From contig NZ_LT629702.1 in the NCBI RefSeq assembly GCF_900103345.1, positions 5,192,501 to 5,256,500 of the forward strand: a stretch of DNA of 64,000 nucleotides. The letters run 5' to 3'. The position numbers were made by a program, and so were the translations under genes. This DNA is from Pseudomonas azotoformans (GTDB taxonomy: Bacteria > Pseudomonadota > Gammaproteobacteria > Pseudomonadales > Pseudomonadaceae). This document shows, in pieces, positions 8,469 through 18,319 of the stretch (position 1 is its first letter; each line of letters starts with the position of its first letter). A model generated the notes under the pieces. The model made no database searches, was not told the origin of the DNA, and saw nothing but the letters and a program-made list of their open reading frames with translations.

Positions 8469-10148
8469 TTAGCGTTCGTGTACGTAGGTGCCTGGCGCGG
8501 CCTCTGCTGCGGCGTAGGTTTTGTTACCCAAACTCGTCGGAGCCTTCTTCAACTTGCCCGCTCGCTCCGCCTGCCATGCCTGCCAATGCAGCCACCACGA
8601 ATCCGTATGCTTGGTCGCATTCTCCTGCCACTCAAGCGGCTTGCCCGCCAGGCCGTCGCTGGTCTGGTAGCGCGCCTTGGGGTTGCCCGGCGGGTTGAGG
8701 ATGCTCTGGATATGCCCGCTGCTCGACAGCACGAACTCGACCTTGCCACCAAACAGCTGCGCCGACTTGTAGCAGGACTGCCACGGCGTGATGTGGTCGT
8801 TGGTGCCGGCCAGTGAATAGATATCGGCGGTGACCTGCTTGAGGTCGATGGGCGTGCCGCACACTTCCAGGGCGTTGGCGCGTACCAGTGGGTTGTTCTT
8901 GAACAGCTCGATCAGGTCGCCATGGAACGCCGCCGGCAAGCGCGTGGTGTCGTTGTTCCAGAACAGGATGTCGAACACCGGCGGCTCGTTGCCCAGCAGG
9001 TAGTTGTTCACCCAGTAGTTCCAGATCAGGTCGTTGGGGCGCATCCAGGCGAACACCTTGGCCATGTCGCGGCCTTCGAGCACGCCGGCCTGGTAGGAAT
9101 GGCGCTTGGCCGCCTCCAGGGTCTGCTCGTCAACGAAGAGCGCCACCTGGGTGTCCAGCGTGGTGTCCAGCACGCTCACCAGCAGGGTCAGGGCGTTGAC
9201 CTTCTTCTCCCCCAGCGCCGCGTAGTGCCCCAAGAGGGCGGTGCAGGTGATGCCGCCGGAGCAGGCGCCGAGCATATTCACGTCTTTGCTGCCGGTGATC
9301 GCGGTGACCACGTCGACGGCTTCTTTCAGCGCTTCGATATAGGTCGACAGGCCCCACTCGCGCTGGGCCTTGGTCGGGTTGCGCCAGCTGACGATGAACG
9401 TCTGCTGGCCATTGCGCAGGCAAAAGCGCGCCAGGCTCTTCTCCGGGCTCAGGTCGAATACATAGAATTTGTTGATCTGTGGCGGCACCACCAGCAGCGG
9501 GCGTTCGTGCACCTGTTCGGTGATCGGCTTGTACTGGATCAACTCCAGCACGTCATTGCGAAACACCACCGCGCCTTCGGTGGTGCCAAGGGTCTTGCCC
9601 ACTTCAAAGGCGCCCATGTTGACCTGGCTCGGCATGCCGCCGTTGTGCACCATGTCCTTGGCCAGGTGGGACAGGCCGTCGAGCAGGCTCTTGCCGCCGG
9701 TTTCAAAGAAACGTTTGACCGCCGCCGGGTTGGCCGCGCTGTTGGTAGGCGCCATGGCTTCGGTCATCAGGTTGATCACGAAATGGCCGCGGCTGATGTC
9801 CTGTTCCGACAGGTTGCTGTCGCCGATCCAGTCGTGCAGTTCCTTGCGCCACGCCAGGTAGGTTTGCAGGTAGCGCTTGTAGAGCGGGTTCTGGCTCCAG
9901 GCCGGATCGGTGAAGCGACGATCATCGCTCTCCGGCACCAGTGCGGATTTGCCAAACATCACATTCTTGAGCTCGACGCCAAAATGAGCGACGTGCTTGA
10001 CGCTGTGCAACGGTTGCTTGATGGCTTGGGTCAGCACCATCTTCGCCGAGGCGAGTAAATCCTTTTTACGTAACGCGATGATCGGGTTGAGCCCCAGAGT
10101 GTTTTCCGAGGCCTGGCGTTTCAAGTCATCGTTGTTCTTGTTACTCAT
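8469..10148 (-). CDS. phaC1: Class II PHA synthase 1
   Basis: 559 residues from ATG 10148 with GGAG eight bases upstream. This is the first gene of the phaC1-Z-C2-D operon and the main polymerase for mcl-PHA from (R)-3-hydroxyacyl-CoA. The catalytic Cys296 lies in NMLGACSGG. Asp and His motifs are LAGTNDHITPW and SSSGHIQSILNPPGN. The conserved PPQINKFYVFDL and FIVSWRNP are present. Length is exactly that of well-studied class II PhaC1 proteins. A sigma-54-type promoter lies ~105 bases upstream of the start, suggesting nitrogen-linked control. Confidence 0.97.
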   Translation of the reverse strand: MSNKNNDDLKRQASENTLGLNPIIALRKKDLLASAKMVLTQAIKQPLHSVKHVAHFGVELKNVMFGKSALVPESDDRRFTDPAWSQNPLYKRYLQTYLAWRKELHDWIGDSNLSEQDISRGHFVINLMTEAMAPTNSAANPAAVKRFFETGGKSLLDGLSHLAKDMVHNGGMPSQVNMGAFEVGKTLGTTEGAVVFRNDVLELIQYKPITEQVHERPLLVVPPQINKFYVFDLSPEKSLARFCLRNGQQTFIVSWRNPTKAQREWGLSTYIEALKEAVDVVTAITGSKDVNMLGACSGGITCTALLGHYAALGEKKVNALTLLVSVLDTTLDTQVALFVDEQTLEAAKRHSYQAGVLEGRDMAKVFAWMRPNDLIWNYWVNNYLLGNEPPVFDILFWNNDTTRLPAAFHGDLIELFKNNPLVRANALEVCGTPIDLKQVTADIYSLAGTNDHITPWQSCYKSAQLFGGKVEFVLSSSGHIQSILNPPGNPKARYQTSDGLAGKPLEWQENATKHTDSWWLHWQAWQAERAGKLKKAPTSLGNKTYAAAEAAPGTYVHER

Positions 10149-10264
10149 CTACGACGCTCCATTGTCCGAAAGACGAGTACCGGGGACCGCTGCGCACCCA
10201 GTTTCGATACACAACACAAGCCTGGTACTGCGACTCGGGTGACCGTTGATACCGCATCGTCAAA

Positions 10265-10280
10265 TGCAGGGAACTTGCCA
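10265..10280 (-). promoter_or_regulatory. Sigma-54 (-24/-12) promoter of phaC1
   Basis: On the minus strand TGGCAAGTTCCCTGCA has the GG and GC dinucleotides at the correct 10-base interval and differs little from the TGGCACG-N4-TTGCA consensus. Transcription would start near 10254, giving a ~105-base leader. A -24/-12 promoter has been reported before phaC1 of P. aeruginosa, which agrees. The rest of 10149-10397 shows no gene. Confidence 0.65.
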
Positions 10281-10397
10281 GTTCCATTGGTTACCCGAGT
10301 TTAATTTTTTTCGCAAGCGGGCCAATCGTTGGCCATGCGACAGGGCATTCAAGCAGATGAAATTAGAAAATGCGCTCTAAAGAGCAAGAGGCCTGAG

Positions 10398-10775
10398 CTA
10401 GAGCATCAGCCGTACGACCGACTCGCTCGGGTCGCGGGTTTTGCCGGCAGCTTTGAGTTCAGCAAGATAGTCGGCCCACAGCGCGTCCTGACGCACGGCC
10501 AACTGGTAGAGGTAGTCCCAGGTGAACAGTCCGCTGTCATGCCCATCGTCGAAGGTCAATTTCAATGCGTACTGGCCGGCCGGTTCGATCTTGATCAACT
10601 TCACGTGGAGTTTGCCGAATTGCAGGATCGGTTTGCCGTGGCCCTGGACCTCGGCGGAAGGCGAGTGGGTGCGCAGCAGTTCGGCAGGGAGCTGGTACAC
10701 CTCGTCGGGCCCGTAGGTGAGGCCGAGGGTGTTGGAGGTTTTGTGGAGGTTTACAGCAGTAGGAAATTTCGACAT
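10398..10775 (-). CDS. DUF971 (GBBH-like N-terminal) protein
   Basis: 125 residues from ATG 10775 (AGGA nine bases upstream; an earlier in-frame start at 10805 is unlikely). The domain, found at the N-terminus of gamma-butyrobetaine hydroxylases and in iron-sulfur biogenesis-associated proteins, shows NTLGLTYGPDEVYQLPAELLR, LKLTFDDGHDSGLFTWDYLY and DPSESVVRLML. It conserves the position this gene occupies between hslU and phaC1 in pseudomonads. Molecular role is not established. A REPIN separates it from hslU, so it is probably transcribed separately or with read-through. Confidence 0.85.
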   Translation of the reverse strand: MSKFPTAVNLHKTSNTLGLTYGPDEVYQLPAELLRTHSPSAEVQGHGKPILQFGKLHVKLIKIEPAGQYALKLTFDDGHDSGLFTWDYLYQLAVRQDALWADYLAELKAAGKTRDPSESVVRLML

Positions 10776-10805
10776 TGGCAATAATCCTGATGGAACCGGC
10801 CTCAA

Positions 10806-10898
10806 AATGTGGGAGGGGGCTTGCCCCCGATAGCAGTGTGTCAGTCAGTACATAGTTGTCTGACAGACCGCCATCGGGGGCAAGCCCCCTCCCACATT
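10806..10898. repeat. REPIN (paired inverted REP)
   Basis: Arms AATGTGGGAGGGGGCTTGCC and the reverse complement around CGGGGGCAAGCCCCCTCCCA, with a ~45-base centre, lie between hslU and the DUF971 gene. Same family as the copies at 8.4, 13.0, 36.6 and 61.1 kb. Confidence 0.92.
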
Positions 10899-10923
10899 GA
10901 AGCGAAGCGATTCTGTGTGAGGC

Positions 10924-12261
10924 TTACAGAATATAGCGCGACAAGTCTTCGTTCTGTGCCAATTCGCCCAAGTGGCTGTTGACGTATTCAGCGTCGATCT
11001 TGATCACTTCGCCATTCTGCGCACCGGCCAGGTCGCCGGCACTGAAGGACACTTCCTCCAGCAGCCGCTCCAGCAAGGTGTGCAGGCGACGGGCACCGAT
11101 GTTCTCGGTCTTCTCGTTGACCTGCCAGGCAATCTCCGCCAGGCGCTTGATGCCGTCTGGCTGGAACTCGATGCCCAAGCCTTCGGTTTTCAGCAGTTCA
11201 CGGTACTGCTCGGTGAGCGAGGCGTGCGGCTCGCTGAGGATGCGTTCGAAGTCGCCCGGGGTCAGCGCCTTCAATTCCACGCGGATCGGCAGGCGGCCTT
11301 GCAGCTCCGGCACCAGGTCGCTTGGCTTGCTCAGGTGGAAGGCACCGGAGGCGATAAACAGGATGTGGTCGGTCTTGACCATGCCCAGCTTGGTGTTCAC
11401 GGTGCAGCCTTCGATCAGCGGTAGCAGGTCGCGCTGTACGCCTTCACGGGACACATCGACGCCGCCGGAGTTGCCGCGCTTGGCCACCTTGTCGATCTCG
11501 TCGATAAACACGATTCCATGCTGCTCGACCGCCTCCAGGGCCTTGGCCTTGAGTTCTTCCTCATTCACCAGGCGCCCGGCTTCTTCATCGCGCACCAGCT
11601 TCAGGGCGTCCTTGACCTTGAGCTTGCGGCTTTTCTTCTTGCCCTTACCCATGTTGGCGAACAGGTTCTGCAACTGGCTGGTCATTTCTTCCATGCCAGG
11701 CGGGGCAGAGATGTCGACACCGGAGACTTCGGCGACTTCGATCTCGATTTCCTTGTCATCCAGCTGGCCTTCGCGCAGGCGCTTGCGGAACAGTTGGCGG
11801 GTGTTGGAATCCGAGGCCGGTGCGGCGTCTTCATTGAAGCCCATGCGTGCCGGTGGCAGCAGGGCGTCGAGAATGCGTTCTTCGGCGGCGTCTTCGGCGC
11901 GATGGCTGACCTTGGTCATTTCCTGTTCGCGCAGCATCTTCAAGGCAGCGTCGGCCAAGTCACGGATGATCGACTCGACGTCACGGCCCACATAGCCCAC
12001 TTCGGTGAACTTGGTGGCTTCGACCTTGATGAACGGCGCGTTGGCCAGCTTGGCCAGGCGGCGGGCGATCTCGGTTTTACCGACGCCTGTAGGGCCGATC
12101 ATCAGGATGTTCTTCGGCGTTACTTCAACGCGCAGTTCTTCGGGCAGTTGCATCCGGCGCCAGCGGTTACGCAGCGCGATGGCTACGGCGCGCTTGGCAT
12201 CGTCCTGGCCGATGATATGGCGGTTGAGTTCATGGACGATTTCGCGGGGAGTCATGGACAT
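10924..12261 (-). CDS. hslU: HslU (ClpY) ATPase of the HslUV protease
   Basis: 445 residues starting [18 protein letters not shown] (ATG 12261; ATG 12255 is an alternative). It is the AAA+ unfoldase that feeds substrates into the HslV peptidase ring during heat shock. Walker A is [13 protein letters not shown], Walker B is [11 protein letters not shown], and sensor-2 is [10 protein letters not shown]. The central I domain contains an acidic stretch ([20 protein letters not shown]). It lies 37 bases after hslV in the same operon and would use the sigma-32 promoter upstream of hslV. Confidence 0.98.
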   Translation of the reverse strand: MSMTPREIVHELNRHIIGQDDAKRAVAIALRNRWRRMQLPEELRVEVTPKNILMIGPTGVGKTEIARRLAKLANAPFIKVEATKFTEVGYVGRDVESIIRDLADAALKMLREQEMTKVSHRAEDAAEERILDALLPPARMGFNEDAAPASDSNTRQLFRKRLREGQLDDKEIEIEVAEVSGVDISAPPGMEEMTSQLQNLFANMGKGKKKSRKLKVKDALKLVRDEEAGRLVNEEELKAKALEAVEQHGIVFIDEIDKVAKRGNSGGVDVSREGVQRDLLPLIEGCTVNTKLGMVKTDHILFIASGAFHLSKPSDLVPELQGRLPIRVELKALTPGDFERILSEPHASLTEQYRELLKTEGLGIEFQPDGIKRLAEIAWQVNEKTENIGARRLHTLLERLLEEVSFSAGDLAGAQNGEVIKIDAEYVNSHLGELAQNEDLSRYIL

Positions 12262-12298
12262 AATGTTTGGCGGCCTCAAGCGGGAATAAGCCTACGGC

Positions 12299-12829
12299 TT
12301 ACTCGGCGAGGTCCTGCTCCTCAATGGTGAAGTTGTGGTTGGTGAACACGCAGATATCGCCGGCGATACCCAGGGCGGTCTCGACGATTTCGCGGGCCGA
12401 CAGGTCGGTTTTCTTCAACAGTGCGCTGGCTGCCGCTTGGGCATAGCCACCGCCGGAACCCATGGCGATCAGGCCATGTTCGGGCTCAACCACATCGCCG
12501 TTGCCGGTGATGATCAGGGACGCGTCTTTGTTGGCGACGGCCAGCATGGCTTCCAGGCGGCTGAGGGAGCGGTCGGTGCGCCATTCTTTGGCGAGTTCGA
12601 CGGCGGCGCGCACGAGGTGGCCCTGGTGTTTCTCCAGCTGGCCTTCGAAACGTTCGAACAGGGTGAAGGCGTCGGCGGTAGCGCCGGCAAAGCCCGCGAG
12701 AACCTGGCCGTGGTACAGGCGACGCACTTTCTTGGCGTTGCCTTTCATCACGGTATTGCCCAGGGAAACCTGGCCGTCGCCGCCCATGACGACTTTGCCG
12801 TGGCGACGTACTGAAACGATGGTGGTCAA
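12299..12829 (-). CDS. hslV: HslV (ClpQ) threonine peptidase of HslUV
   Basis: 176 residues if translation starts at TTG 12829. This start is required by biochemistry: the mature N-terminus must be the catalytic Thr ([20 protein letters not shown]), exposed by removal of the initiator Met, and GGAG lies eight bases upstream. The in-frame ATG at 12844 would add five residues (METLP) before TTG and bury the nucleophile. Length then equals the usual 176-177. Other motifs: Lys33-region [11 protein letters not shown] and [11 protein letters not shown]. It degrades misfolded and regulatory proteins in the cytoplasm with HslU. Confidence 0.96.
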   Translation of the reverse strand: MTTIVSVRRHGKVVMGGDGQVSLGNTVMKGNAKKVRRLYHGQVLAGFAGATADAFTLFERFEGQLEKHQGHLVRAAVELAKEWRTDRSLSRLEAMLAVANKDASLIITGNGDVVEPEHGLIAMGSGGGYAQAAASALLKKTDLSAREIVETALGIAGDICVFTNHNFTIEEQDLAE

Positions 12830-12876
12830 GGGGAGAGTCTCCACGCAGCGGGGCGAAAATGCCCTGATGGAAACTC

Positions 12877-12903
12877 ATATGGGGGTGGCGGGGGGGATTT
12901 CAA
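12877..12903 (-). promoter_or_regulatory. Sigma-32 heat-shock promoter of hslVU
   Basis: Minus strand: TTGAAA (12903-12898), a 13-base spacer, and CCCCATAT (12884-12877). This is essentially the sigma-32 consensus (CTTGAA / CCCCATnT). Transcription would begin about 40 bases before the hslV TTG start. Confidence 0.8.
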
Positions 12904-12971
12904 CCGTAGGGGGTTATGGCGGACGAGTGGCGCTCAATGGTCTGACACACATTCCAGTGCGCTGCAAAACC

Positions 12972-13068
12972 AAATGTGGGAGGGGGCTTGCCCCCGATGG
13001 CATTGTGTCAGTCGCCGAAAATGCTGACTGATCTACTGCTATCGGGGGCAAGCCCCCTCCCACATTTG
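12972..13068. repeat. REPIN (paired inverted REP)
   Basis: Inverted arms AAATGTGGGAGGGGGCTTGC and complement, centre ~45 bases, between the SPOR gene and the hslV promoter. Confidence 0.92.
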
Positions 13069-13086
13069 ATCCAGGTTGGCTGAAGG

Positions 13087-13788
13087 TCAGCGGCTCTGGC
13101 GTTGTTGTAACAACAGGTTGCTAAAGCCCGCGCCAGCCAGTTGCTTCTGCGCCACAGTCAGCTGTTCACGGTTGCTGAACGGACCCACCAGTACGCGATA
13201 CCAAGTCGCATCCTTCACAGTGCCGGACTCCACCGTCACCGATTGGCCCAGCAGAATGATCTGCGCCCGCACGCGATCCGCATCTGCCTGTTTGGGGAAC
13301 GAGCCCGCTTGCAGGAAGAACTTGGTTACCGGCGCGGCCTTGGTCTCGGCCACCGGCGGGGCTGGCGGCGGGGTGATCCCGGCCAATGCGGCCTGGGCAC
13401 GCGCCGTGTCGATCTTCGCGGCTTCCGCCGGGGTGACCGGGGTGGTCGGCACTTGCGGCGTCGGCAGGGTTTTCTCCGGCACGGCGTCCGGCGGCACGAT
13501 CACTTCCGATTCGGGCAACAGCGTGTAGAAGTCGTACTTCGGCTTCACCGGGGCAGTCGGGCTCGGCGCAGTCTTGTTGGCTTCGGCCATTTTCGTGGCT
13601 TTCTGCTGCTCCTGCTTGACCCGTTTGACGTCATCGCCCTTGCCCGGATCCAGTTTCATCAGGAACACGATAAACGCGCCGACGGTGAGGCCGATCGCCA
13701 TCCACAACCAGCCCGGGATCGGCTTCTTCGCCGGGGCCTGGTAGCGGCTGGCGCCGCGCTTGGGTGCTGGTTTTTTCTTGGCAGCCAA
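13087..13788 (-). CDS. FtsN-like SPOR-domain membrane protein
   Basis: 233 residues from TTG 13788, one base after the argS stop; no ATG exists before the membrane segment. A basic N-terminus (AAKKKPAPKRGASRY) precedes one transmembrane helix (~26-44, WLWMAIGLTVGAFIVFLM), a Pro-rich periplasmic linker with charged and helical stretches, and a C-terminal SPOR domain (~155-228: FFLQAGSFPKQADADRVRAQ, WYRVLVGPF). SPOR domains bind denuded septal peptidoglycan. The topology and the argS linkage match the gene often annotated FtsN-like in pseudomonads; whether it is the true FtsN cannot be settled here. GGAG ten bases upstream supports the start. Confidence 0.85.
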   Translation of the reverse strand: MAAKKKPAPKRGASRYQAPAKKPIPGWLWMAIGLTVGAFIVFLMKLDPGKGDDVKRVKQEQQKATKMAEANKTAPSPTAPVKPKYDFYTLLPESEVIVPPDAVPEKTLPTPQVPTTPVTPAEAAKIDTARAQAALAGITPPPAPPVAETKAAPVTKFFLQAGSFPKQADADRVRAQIILLGQSVTVESGTVKDATWYRVLVGPFSNREQLTVAQKQLAGAGFSNLLLQQRQSR

Positions 13789-13789
13789 C

Positions 13790-15526
13790 TTACATACGCT
13801 CCAGTGTTTCCAGGCCCAACAGTTCCAGGCCTTGCTTGAGGGTCCGTCCCGCCAGGGCGGCGAGGCGCAGGCGGCTTTGCTTCTGGGCTTCGTCGTCGGC
13901 GGTCAGGATCGGGCAGTTCTCATAGAAGCTGGAGAACAGGCCGGCGACTTCATACAGGTAGGTGCACAGGATGTGCGGCGTACCTTTCTCGCCGACGCTG
14001 TTCAGCACTTCGCCGAATTGCGCCAGCTTGGCAGCCAGTTCCTGCTCGTGCGGGGCGTCCAGCACGATGTGCCCTTCAACTTCGCTGAAGTCCTTGCCCA
14101 GCTTGCGGAACACGCCGGCCACACGGGTGTAGGCGTACAGCAGGTACGGTGCGGTGTTGCCTTCGAAATTGAGCATCAGCTCGAAGTTGAAGCTGTAGTC
14201 GCTGGTGCGGTGCTTGGACAGGTCGGCGTATTTCACCGCGCCAATGCCCACCACGCGGGCGATGTTGCGCAGGTCTGCCTCGGCCAGCTCCGGGTTCTTT
14301 TCCTTCACCAGGTTGTAGGCACGTTCCTGGGCTTCGGTCAGCAGGTCGATCAGCTTCACGGTGCCGCCGTCACGGGTCTTGAACGGGCGGCCGTCGGCGC
14401 CGTTCATGGTGCCGAAGCCCATGTGTTCCATGTGCATCGGGTGGGTGACGAAGCCTGCGCGGCGTGCTACTTCAAACACCTGCTGGAAGTGCAGGGCCTG
14501 GCGCTGGTCGACGAAATACAGCGCACGATCCGCCTTGAGCACGCCACTGCGGTAGCGCACGGCCGCCAGGTCGGTGGTGGCATACAGGTAGCCGCCATCG
14601 GCCTTGACGATGATCACCGGCAGCGGCTCGCCGTCGGCGGTCTTGAACTCTTCGAGGAACACGCACTGCGCGCCGTTGCTTTCCACCAGCAGCCCGGCGG
14701 CCTTGAGGTCGTTGACCACATTGATCAGGTCGTCGTTGTAGGCGCTTTCGCCCATCACGTCGGCCATGGTCAGCTTGACGTTGAGCAACTCGTAGATTTC
14801 CTGGCAGTGCGACAGCGAGATCTCACGGAAGCGGTTCCACAGCGCCAGGCATTCCTGATCGCCGGCTTGCAGCTTGACCACCAGGCCACGGGCGCGGTCG
14901 GCGAACTCTTCGGATTCGTCGAAGCGCTTCTTGGCGGCGCGGTAGAAGTTTTCCAGGTCCGACAGCTCGTTGCTGGTGATCGGGTTCTCTTGCAGGTAAG
15001 CCATCAGCATGCCGAACTGGGTGCCCCAGTCGCCCACATGGTTCTGACGGATCACGGTGTCGCCGAGGAACTCCAGCACCCGCGCCACGCCGTCGCCGAT
15101 GATGGTGGAGCGCAGGTGGCCCACGTGCATCTCTTTGGCCAGGTTCGGTGCCGACAGGTCGATGACCACGCGCTGCAGTGGGCCGGCCTTGCGCACGCCG
15201 ATCCTGGCGTCGGCCAAGGCGGCATCCAGGCGCGAAGCCAGGGCCTGGGTGTTCTGGAAGAAGTTGATAAAACCGGGGCCGGCGATCTCGGCCTTGGTGA
15301 CGCTTTCGTCGGCAGGCAGCGCGGCGATGATTTTTTCCGCGAGGTCGCGCGGTTTCATGCCGGCCGGCTTGGACAGCATCATCGCAATGTTGCTGGCGAA
15401 GTCGCCGTGGGTCTTGTCGCGGGTGTTTTCCACCTGGATCGCCGGCGACAGGCCTTCAGGCAACACACCTTCGTTGACGAGTTGGGTGAGGGCTTGTTGG
15501 ATCAGCTGGCGAATGGTGTCTTTCAT
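13790..15526 (-). CDS. argS: Arginyl-tRNA synthetase
   Basis: 578 residues from ATG 15526 ([13 protein letters not shown]), which has AGAGAA upstream; the open frame extends to 15547 without support. Class I synthetase charging tRNA-Arg. The HIGH motif appears as HVGH in [15 protein letters not shown]. ArgRS lacks a canonical KMSKS, as expected. The N-terminal Add-1 domain recognises the tRNA D-loop, and a C-terminal anticodon-binding (DALR) domain ends [12 protein letters not shown]. One base separates its stop from the SPOR gene start, so the two are probably cotranscribed. Confidence 0.98.
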   Translation of the reverse strand: MKDTIRQLIQQALTQLVNEGVLPEGLSPAIQVENTRDKTHGDFASNIAMMLSKPAGMKPRDLAEKIIAALPADESVTKAEIAGPGFINFFQNTQALASRLDAALADARIGVRKAGPLQRVVIDLSAPNLAKEMHVGHLRSTIIGDGVARVLEFLGDTVIRQNHVGDWGTQFGMLMAYLQENPITSNELSDLENFYRAAKKRFDESEEFADRARGLVVKLQAGDQECLALWNRFREISLSHCQEIYELLNVKLTMADVMGESAYNDDLINVVNDLKAAGLLVESNGAQCVFLEEFKTADGEPLPVIIVKADGGYLYATTDLAAVRYRSGVLKADRALYFVDQRQALHFQQVFEVARRAGFVTHPMHMEHMGFGTMNGADGRPFKTRDGGTVKLIDLLTEAQERAYNLVKEKNPELAEADLRNIARVVGIGAVKYADLSKHRTSDYSFNFELMLNFEGNTAPYLLYAYTRVAGVFRKLGKDFSEVEGHIVLDAPHEQELAAKLAQFGEVLNSVGEKGTPHILCTYLYEVAGLFSSFYENCPILTADDEAQKQSRLRLAALAGRTLKQGLELLGLETLERM

Positions 15527-15636
15527 GGTGTTCTCTTTCGACCGCAAGCGGCGGCGCGCGATGCGCAGGTGGAAAAACTGGGCATTATCCGTGGCGAGGG
15601 CGAGCTTGCCAACCTTCGCGGGACCTGTGGCCAGGG

Positions 15637-17856
15637 TTAATACAAATCTACCGGGTCAACGTCCAACGACCATCGCACTTGCCGGCCGCTGGGCATTTGC
15701 TCCAGGGCAAGCAACCAACTACTTAATAGCCGGTGCAGCGGCGCGCGGGAGGTTGCCTGCAAGAGTAGCTGAGCGCGATAGCGCCCGGCACGGCGCTCCA
15801 TGGGCGCAGGCACCGGGCCGAGCAGTTCGATGCCGCTCAGCCCCAGCTCGCCGAGCAAACGTTCTGCCGCGCTGCACGCTTCATCCAGGAAACCTTCGGC
15901 CTGCCCTGGTTTGTGCGCTTCGGCGCGCAGCAATGCCAAGTGGGAAAACGGCGGCAAGCCGGCGGCGCGACGTTCGCTCAGGGCCTGTTCGGCGAAGGCG
16001 AAGTAGCCTTGTTCGGTGAGCTGGATCAGCAACGGATGGTCGGCCAGGTGCGTCTGGATAATCACCCGGCCAGGCTCCTCGGCACGGCCCGCACGGCCCG
16101 CGACCTGTACGATCAACTGCGCCATGCGCTCGCTGGCGCGGAAATCCCCGGAGAACAGCCCACCGTCCGCATCAAGGATCGACACCAGGGTCACCCGTGG
16201 AAAGTGATGCCCCTTGGCAAGCATCTGCGTGCCGATGAGGATGCACGGCTGGCCTTTCTGGATGGTGGCAAACAGCTGGTTCATCGCGTCTTTGCGCGAC
16301 GTGCTGTCACGGTCGACCCGCAGCACCGGGTAATCCGGGAACAGGATGCCCAGGCGCTCTTCGGCACGCTCGGTGCCTGCGCCTACCGGTCGCAGGTCGA
16401 CTTTGCCGCACTGCGGGCAATGGCGCGGCACCCGCTCCACATGGCCGCAGTGGTGGCAGCGCAGTTCGCCGTGGCGCTGGTGCACGGTCATGCGCGCGTC
16501 GCAGCGCTCGCACTCGGACATCCAGCCGCAGTCATGGCACAGCAGGGTCGGCGCAAAACCCCGGCGATTGAGAAACACCAGCACCTGCTGACCAGCGGCG
16601 AGGGTCTGGCCGATGGCTTGCTGCATCGGCCCGGAAATGCCGCTGTCCAGCGGGCGGCTTTTGACGTCCAGGCGCAGGAAACGTGGTTGCTTGGCGCCGC
16701 CCGCCCGTTCGTTGAGGCGCAGCAGGCCGTAACGACCGGTGTAGGCGTTGTGCAGGCTTTCCAGGGACGGCGTGGCCGAGCCCAGCACAATCGGGATGTC
16801 TTCCTGGCGAGCGCGCACCAGCGCCAGGTCGCGGGCGTGGTAGCGCAGGCCTTCCTGCTGTTTATAGGAGCCGTCGTGCTCCTCGTCGATGATGATCAGC
16901 CCGGGGTTTTTCATCGGGGTGAACAGCGCCGAACGGGTGCCGATAATAATGTCGGCCTCGCCGTCCCGCGCCGCCAGCCACGACTCCAGGCGCTCACGGT
17001 CGTTGACTGCCGAGTGCACCAGGGCGATGCGCGCATTGAAGCGCTGCTCGAAGCGCGCCAGGGTTTGCGGGCCGAGGTTGATCTCGGGGATCAGCACCAG
17101 CGCCTGTTTGCCGGCTTGCAGGGTCTCGCGGATCAACTGCAAATAGACTTCGGTTTTGCCGCTGCCCGTGACGCCGGCCAGCAGGAACGCGTGGAAGCTG
17201 TCGAAGCCTGCGCGAATCGCTTCGTAGGCGGCGCGTTGCTCGGGGTTCAGCGGCAATTCCGGCTGGGCCAGCCAGTGTTCGTGGCGGGCGTCGGGGGCGT
17301 GCTTGCGGATTTCCACCTGCACCAGGCCTTTGGCGAGCAGCAGGTCGAGGCTGTCTTTGCTCAGCATCAGCTTGCTCAGCAGCTGATGCGCCACGCCATG
17401 GGGATGCTGCGCCAGCGTGGCCAGGGCCTCGCGCTGGCGCGGCGCGCGGGCGATACGCGGGTCGTCGAGGCGCGCGCCGGGCACCATCGACCAGAAGCGT
17501 TCCTGGCGCGCTTCGGCCAGTTCGCCCTGGCGCAGCAGCACCGGCAACGCCCAGCTCAAGGTGTCGCCCAGGCTGTGCTGGTAATACTGGGCGGTCCACA
17601 GGCACAGCTTGAACAGCGCGGGTGGTAGTGGTGGGGTGGCGTCGAGGATGGCCAGGGCAGGCTTGAGTTTTTCGGCCGGTACTTCGCTGTGATCGGTGAC
17701 TTCCACCAGAATGCCGATCATCTCTCGGCGCCCGAACGGCACGCGCACACGCATGCCCGGTTGCAACTGCGCGCGCAGTACACCGGCTGGCGCCCGGTAA
17801 TCGAACAGGCGGCGCAGGGGCGAGGGCAGGGCTAGGCGCAGAATGGCGTCGGGCAC
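15637..17856 (-). CDS. priA: Primosomal protein N' (PriA helicase)
   Basis: 739 residues if the GTG at 17856 ([14 protein letters not shown]) is the start, which matches the usual length. The frame is open to ATG 17934, but those 26 residues are Pro/Arg-rich and not family-like. PriA restarts stalled replication forks. Seen in order: 3'-DNA-binding domain, helicase Walker [18 protein letters not shown] box [12 protein letters not shown], the zinc region with paired Cys (CHDCGW, CERCDA, CHHCGH, CPQCGK), and helicase C with [10 protein letters not shown]. Divergent from rpmE. Confidence 0.97.
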   Translation of the reverse strand: MPDAILRLALPSPLRRLFDYRAPAGVLRAQLQPGMRVRVPFGRREMIGILVEVTDHSEVPAEKLKPALAILDATPPLPPALFKLCLWTAQYYQHSLGDTLSWALPVLLRQGELAEARQERFWSMVPGARLDDPRIARAPRQREALATLAQHPHGVAHQLLSKLMLSKDSLDLLLAKGLVQVEIRKHAPDARHEHWLAQPELPLNPEQRAAYEAIRAGFDSFHAFLLAGVTGSGKTEVYLQLIRETLQAGKQALVLIPEINLGPQTLARFEQRFNARIALVHSAVNDRERLESWLAARDGEADIIIGTRSALFTPMKNPGLIIIDEEHDGSYKQQEGLRYHARDLALVRARQEDIPIVLGSATPSLESLHNAYTGRYGLLRLNERAGGAKQPRFLRLDVKSRPLDSGISGPMQQAIGQTLAAGQQVLVFLNRRGFAPTLLCHDCGWMSECERCDARMTVHQRHGELRCHHCGHVERVPRHCPQCGKVDLRPVGAGTERAEERLGILFPDYPVLRVDRDSTSRKDAMNQLFATIQKGQPCILIGTQMLAKGHHFPRVTLVSILDADGGLFSGDFRASERMAQLIVQVAGRAGRAEEPGRVIIQTHLADHPLLIQLTEQGYFAFAEQALSERRAAGLPPFSHLALLRAEAHKPGQAEGFLDEACSAAERLLGELGLSGIELLGPVPAPMERRAGRYRAQLLLQATSRAPLHRLLSSWLLALEQMPSGRQVRWSLDVDPVDLY

Positions 17857-17974
17857 GCGGGGGGTCTCATATAAAGGCAGGCGGTGGCGCAGGGGCGGGA
17901 GCCTAGCAGACAGGGGAGGGCTTGGGTATGCCACGGTTTTCTGATGAAAGGAGGTTTTCCGCCGGATGTGCGGC

Positions 17975-18002
17975 TTGCGCGATTGAAAAGGTCTGGTAGA
18001 AT
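17975..18002 (+). promoter_or_regulatory. Promoter of rpmE
   Basis: TTGCGC (17975-17980), 16-base spacer, TAGAAT (17997-18002). Leader of ~60 bases to the rpmE ATG. Confidence 0.5.
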
Positions 18003-18071
18003 CCGCGGCCTAATTACGTGCGGTATTCGACAATAGTGTCGAGTGGCGGCACGCTAGCCCGAGGAAGTGCC

Positions 18072-18305
18072 ATGAAAGCCGATATCCATCCAGCGTACGA
18101 AACCATCGAAGTCACCTGCAGCTGCGGCAACAAGTTCGAAACCCGTTCGAACCTGTGCAAGCCACTGGGTACTGACGTATGCAACGAGTGCCACCCGTTC
18201 TACACCGGTAAGCAGAAAACTCTGGACACCGGCGGCCGTGTACAGCGCTTCGCAGATCGCTTTGGTGCTTTCGGCAAGAAGCCTGCTACTACTCCAGCAG
18301 AGTAA
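18072..18305 (+). CDS. rpmE: 50S ribosomal protein L31 (zinc-binding, C+ type)
   Basis: 77 residues from ATG 18072 with GAGGAA upstream. [20 protein letters not shown] and [14 protein letters not shown] supply the four Cys of the zinc ribbon of the C+ form of L31, the form replaced by a zinc-free paralogue during zinc starvation in many bacteria. Structural protein of the large ribosomal subunit at the central protuberance. The zinc-free paralogue is not in the window. Confidence 0.97.
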   Translation: MKADIHPAYETIEVTCSCGNKFETRSNLCKPLGTDVCNECHPFYTGKQKTLDTGGRVQRFADRFGAFGKKPATTPAE

Positions 18306-18319
18306 GGCTCAAAAGCCTT

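Noticed and set aside
13760..15640. 626-residue antisense frame over argS (and similar long frames opposite priA, maeB, damX, the ammonia-lyase and gltD)
   Set aside because: All are shadows of clear genes with intact motifs on the other strand; their residue composition is typical of antisense GC-rich DNA.
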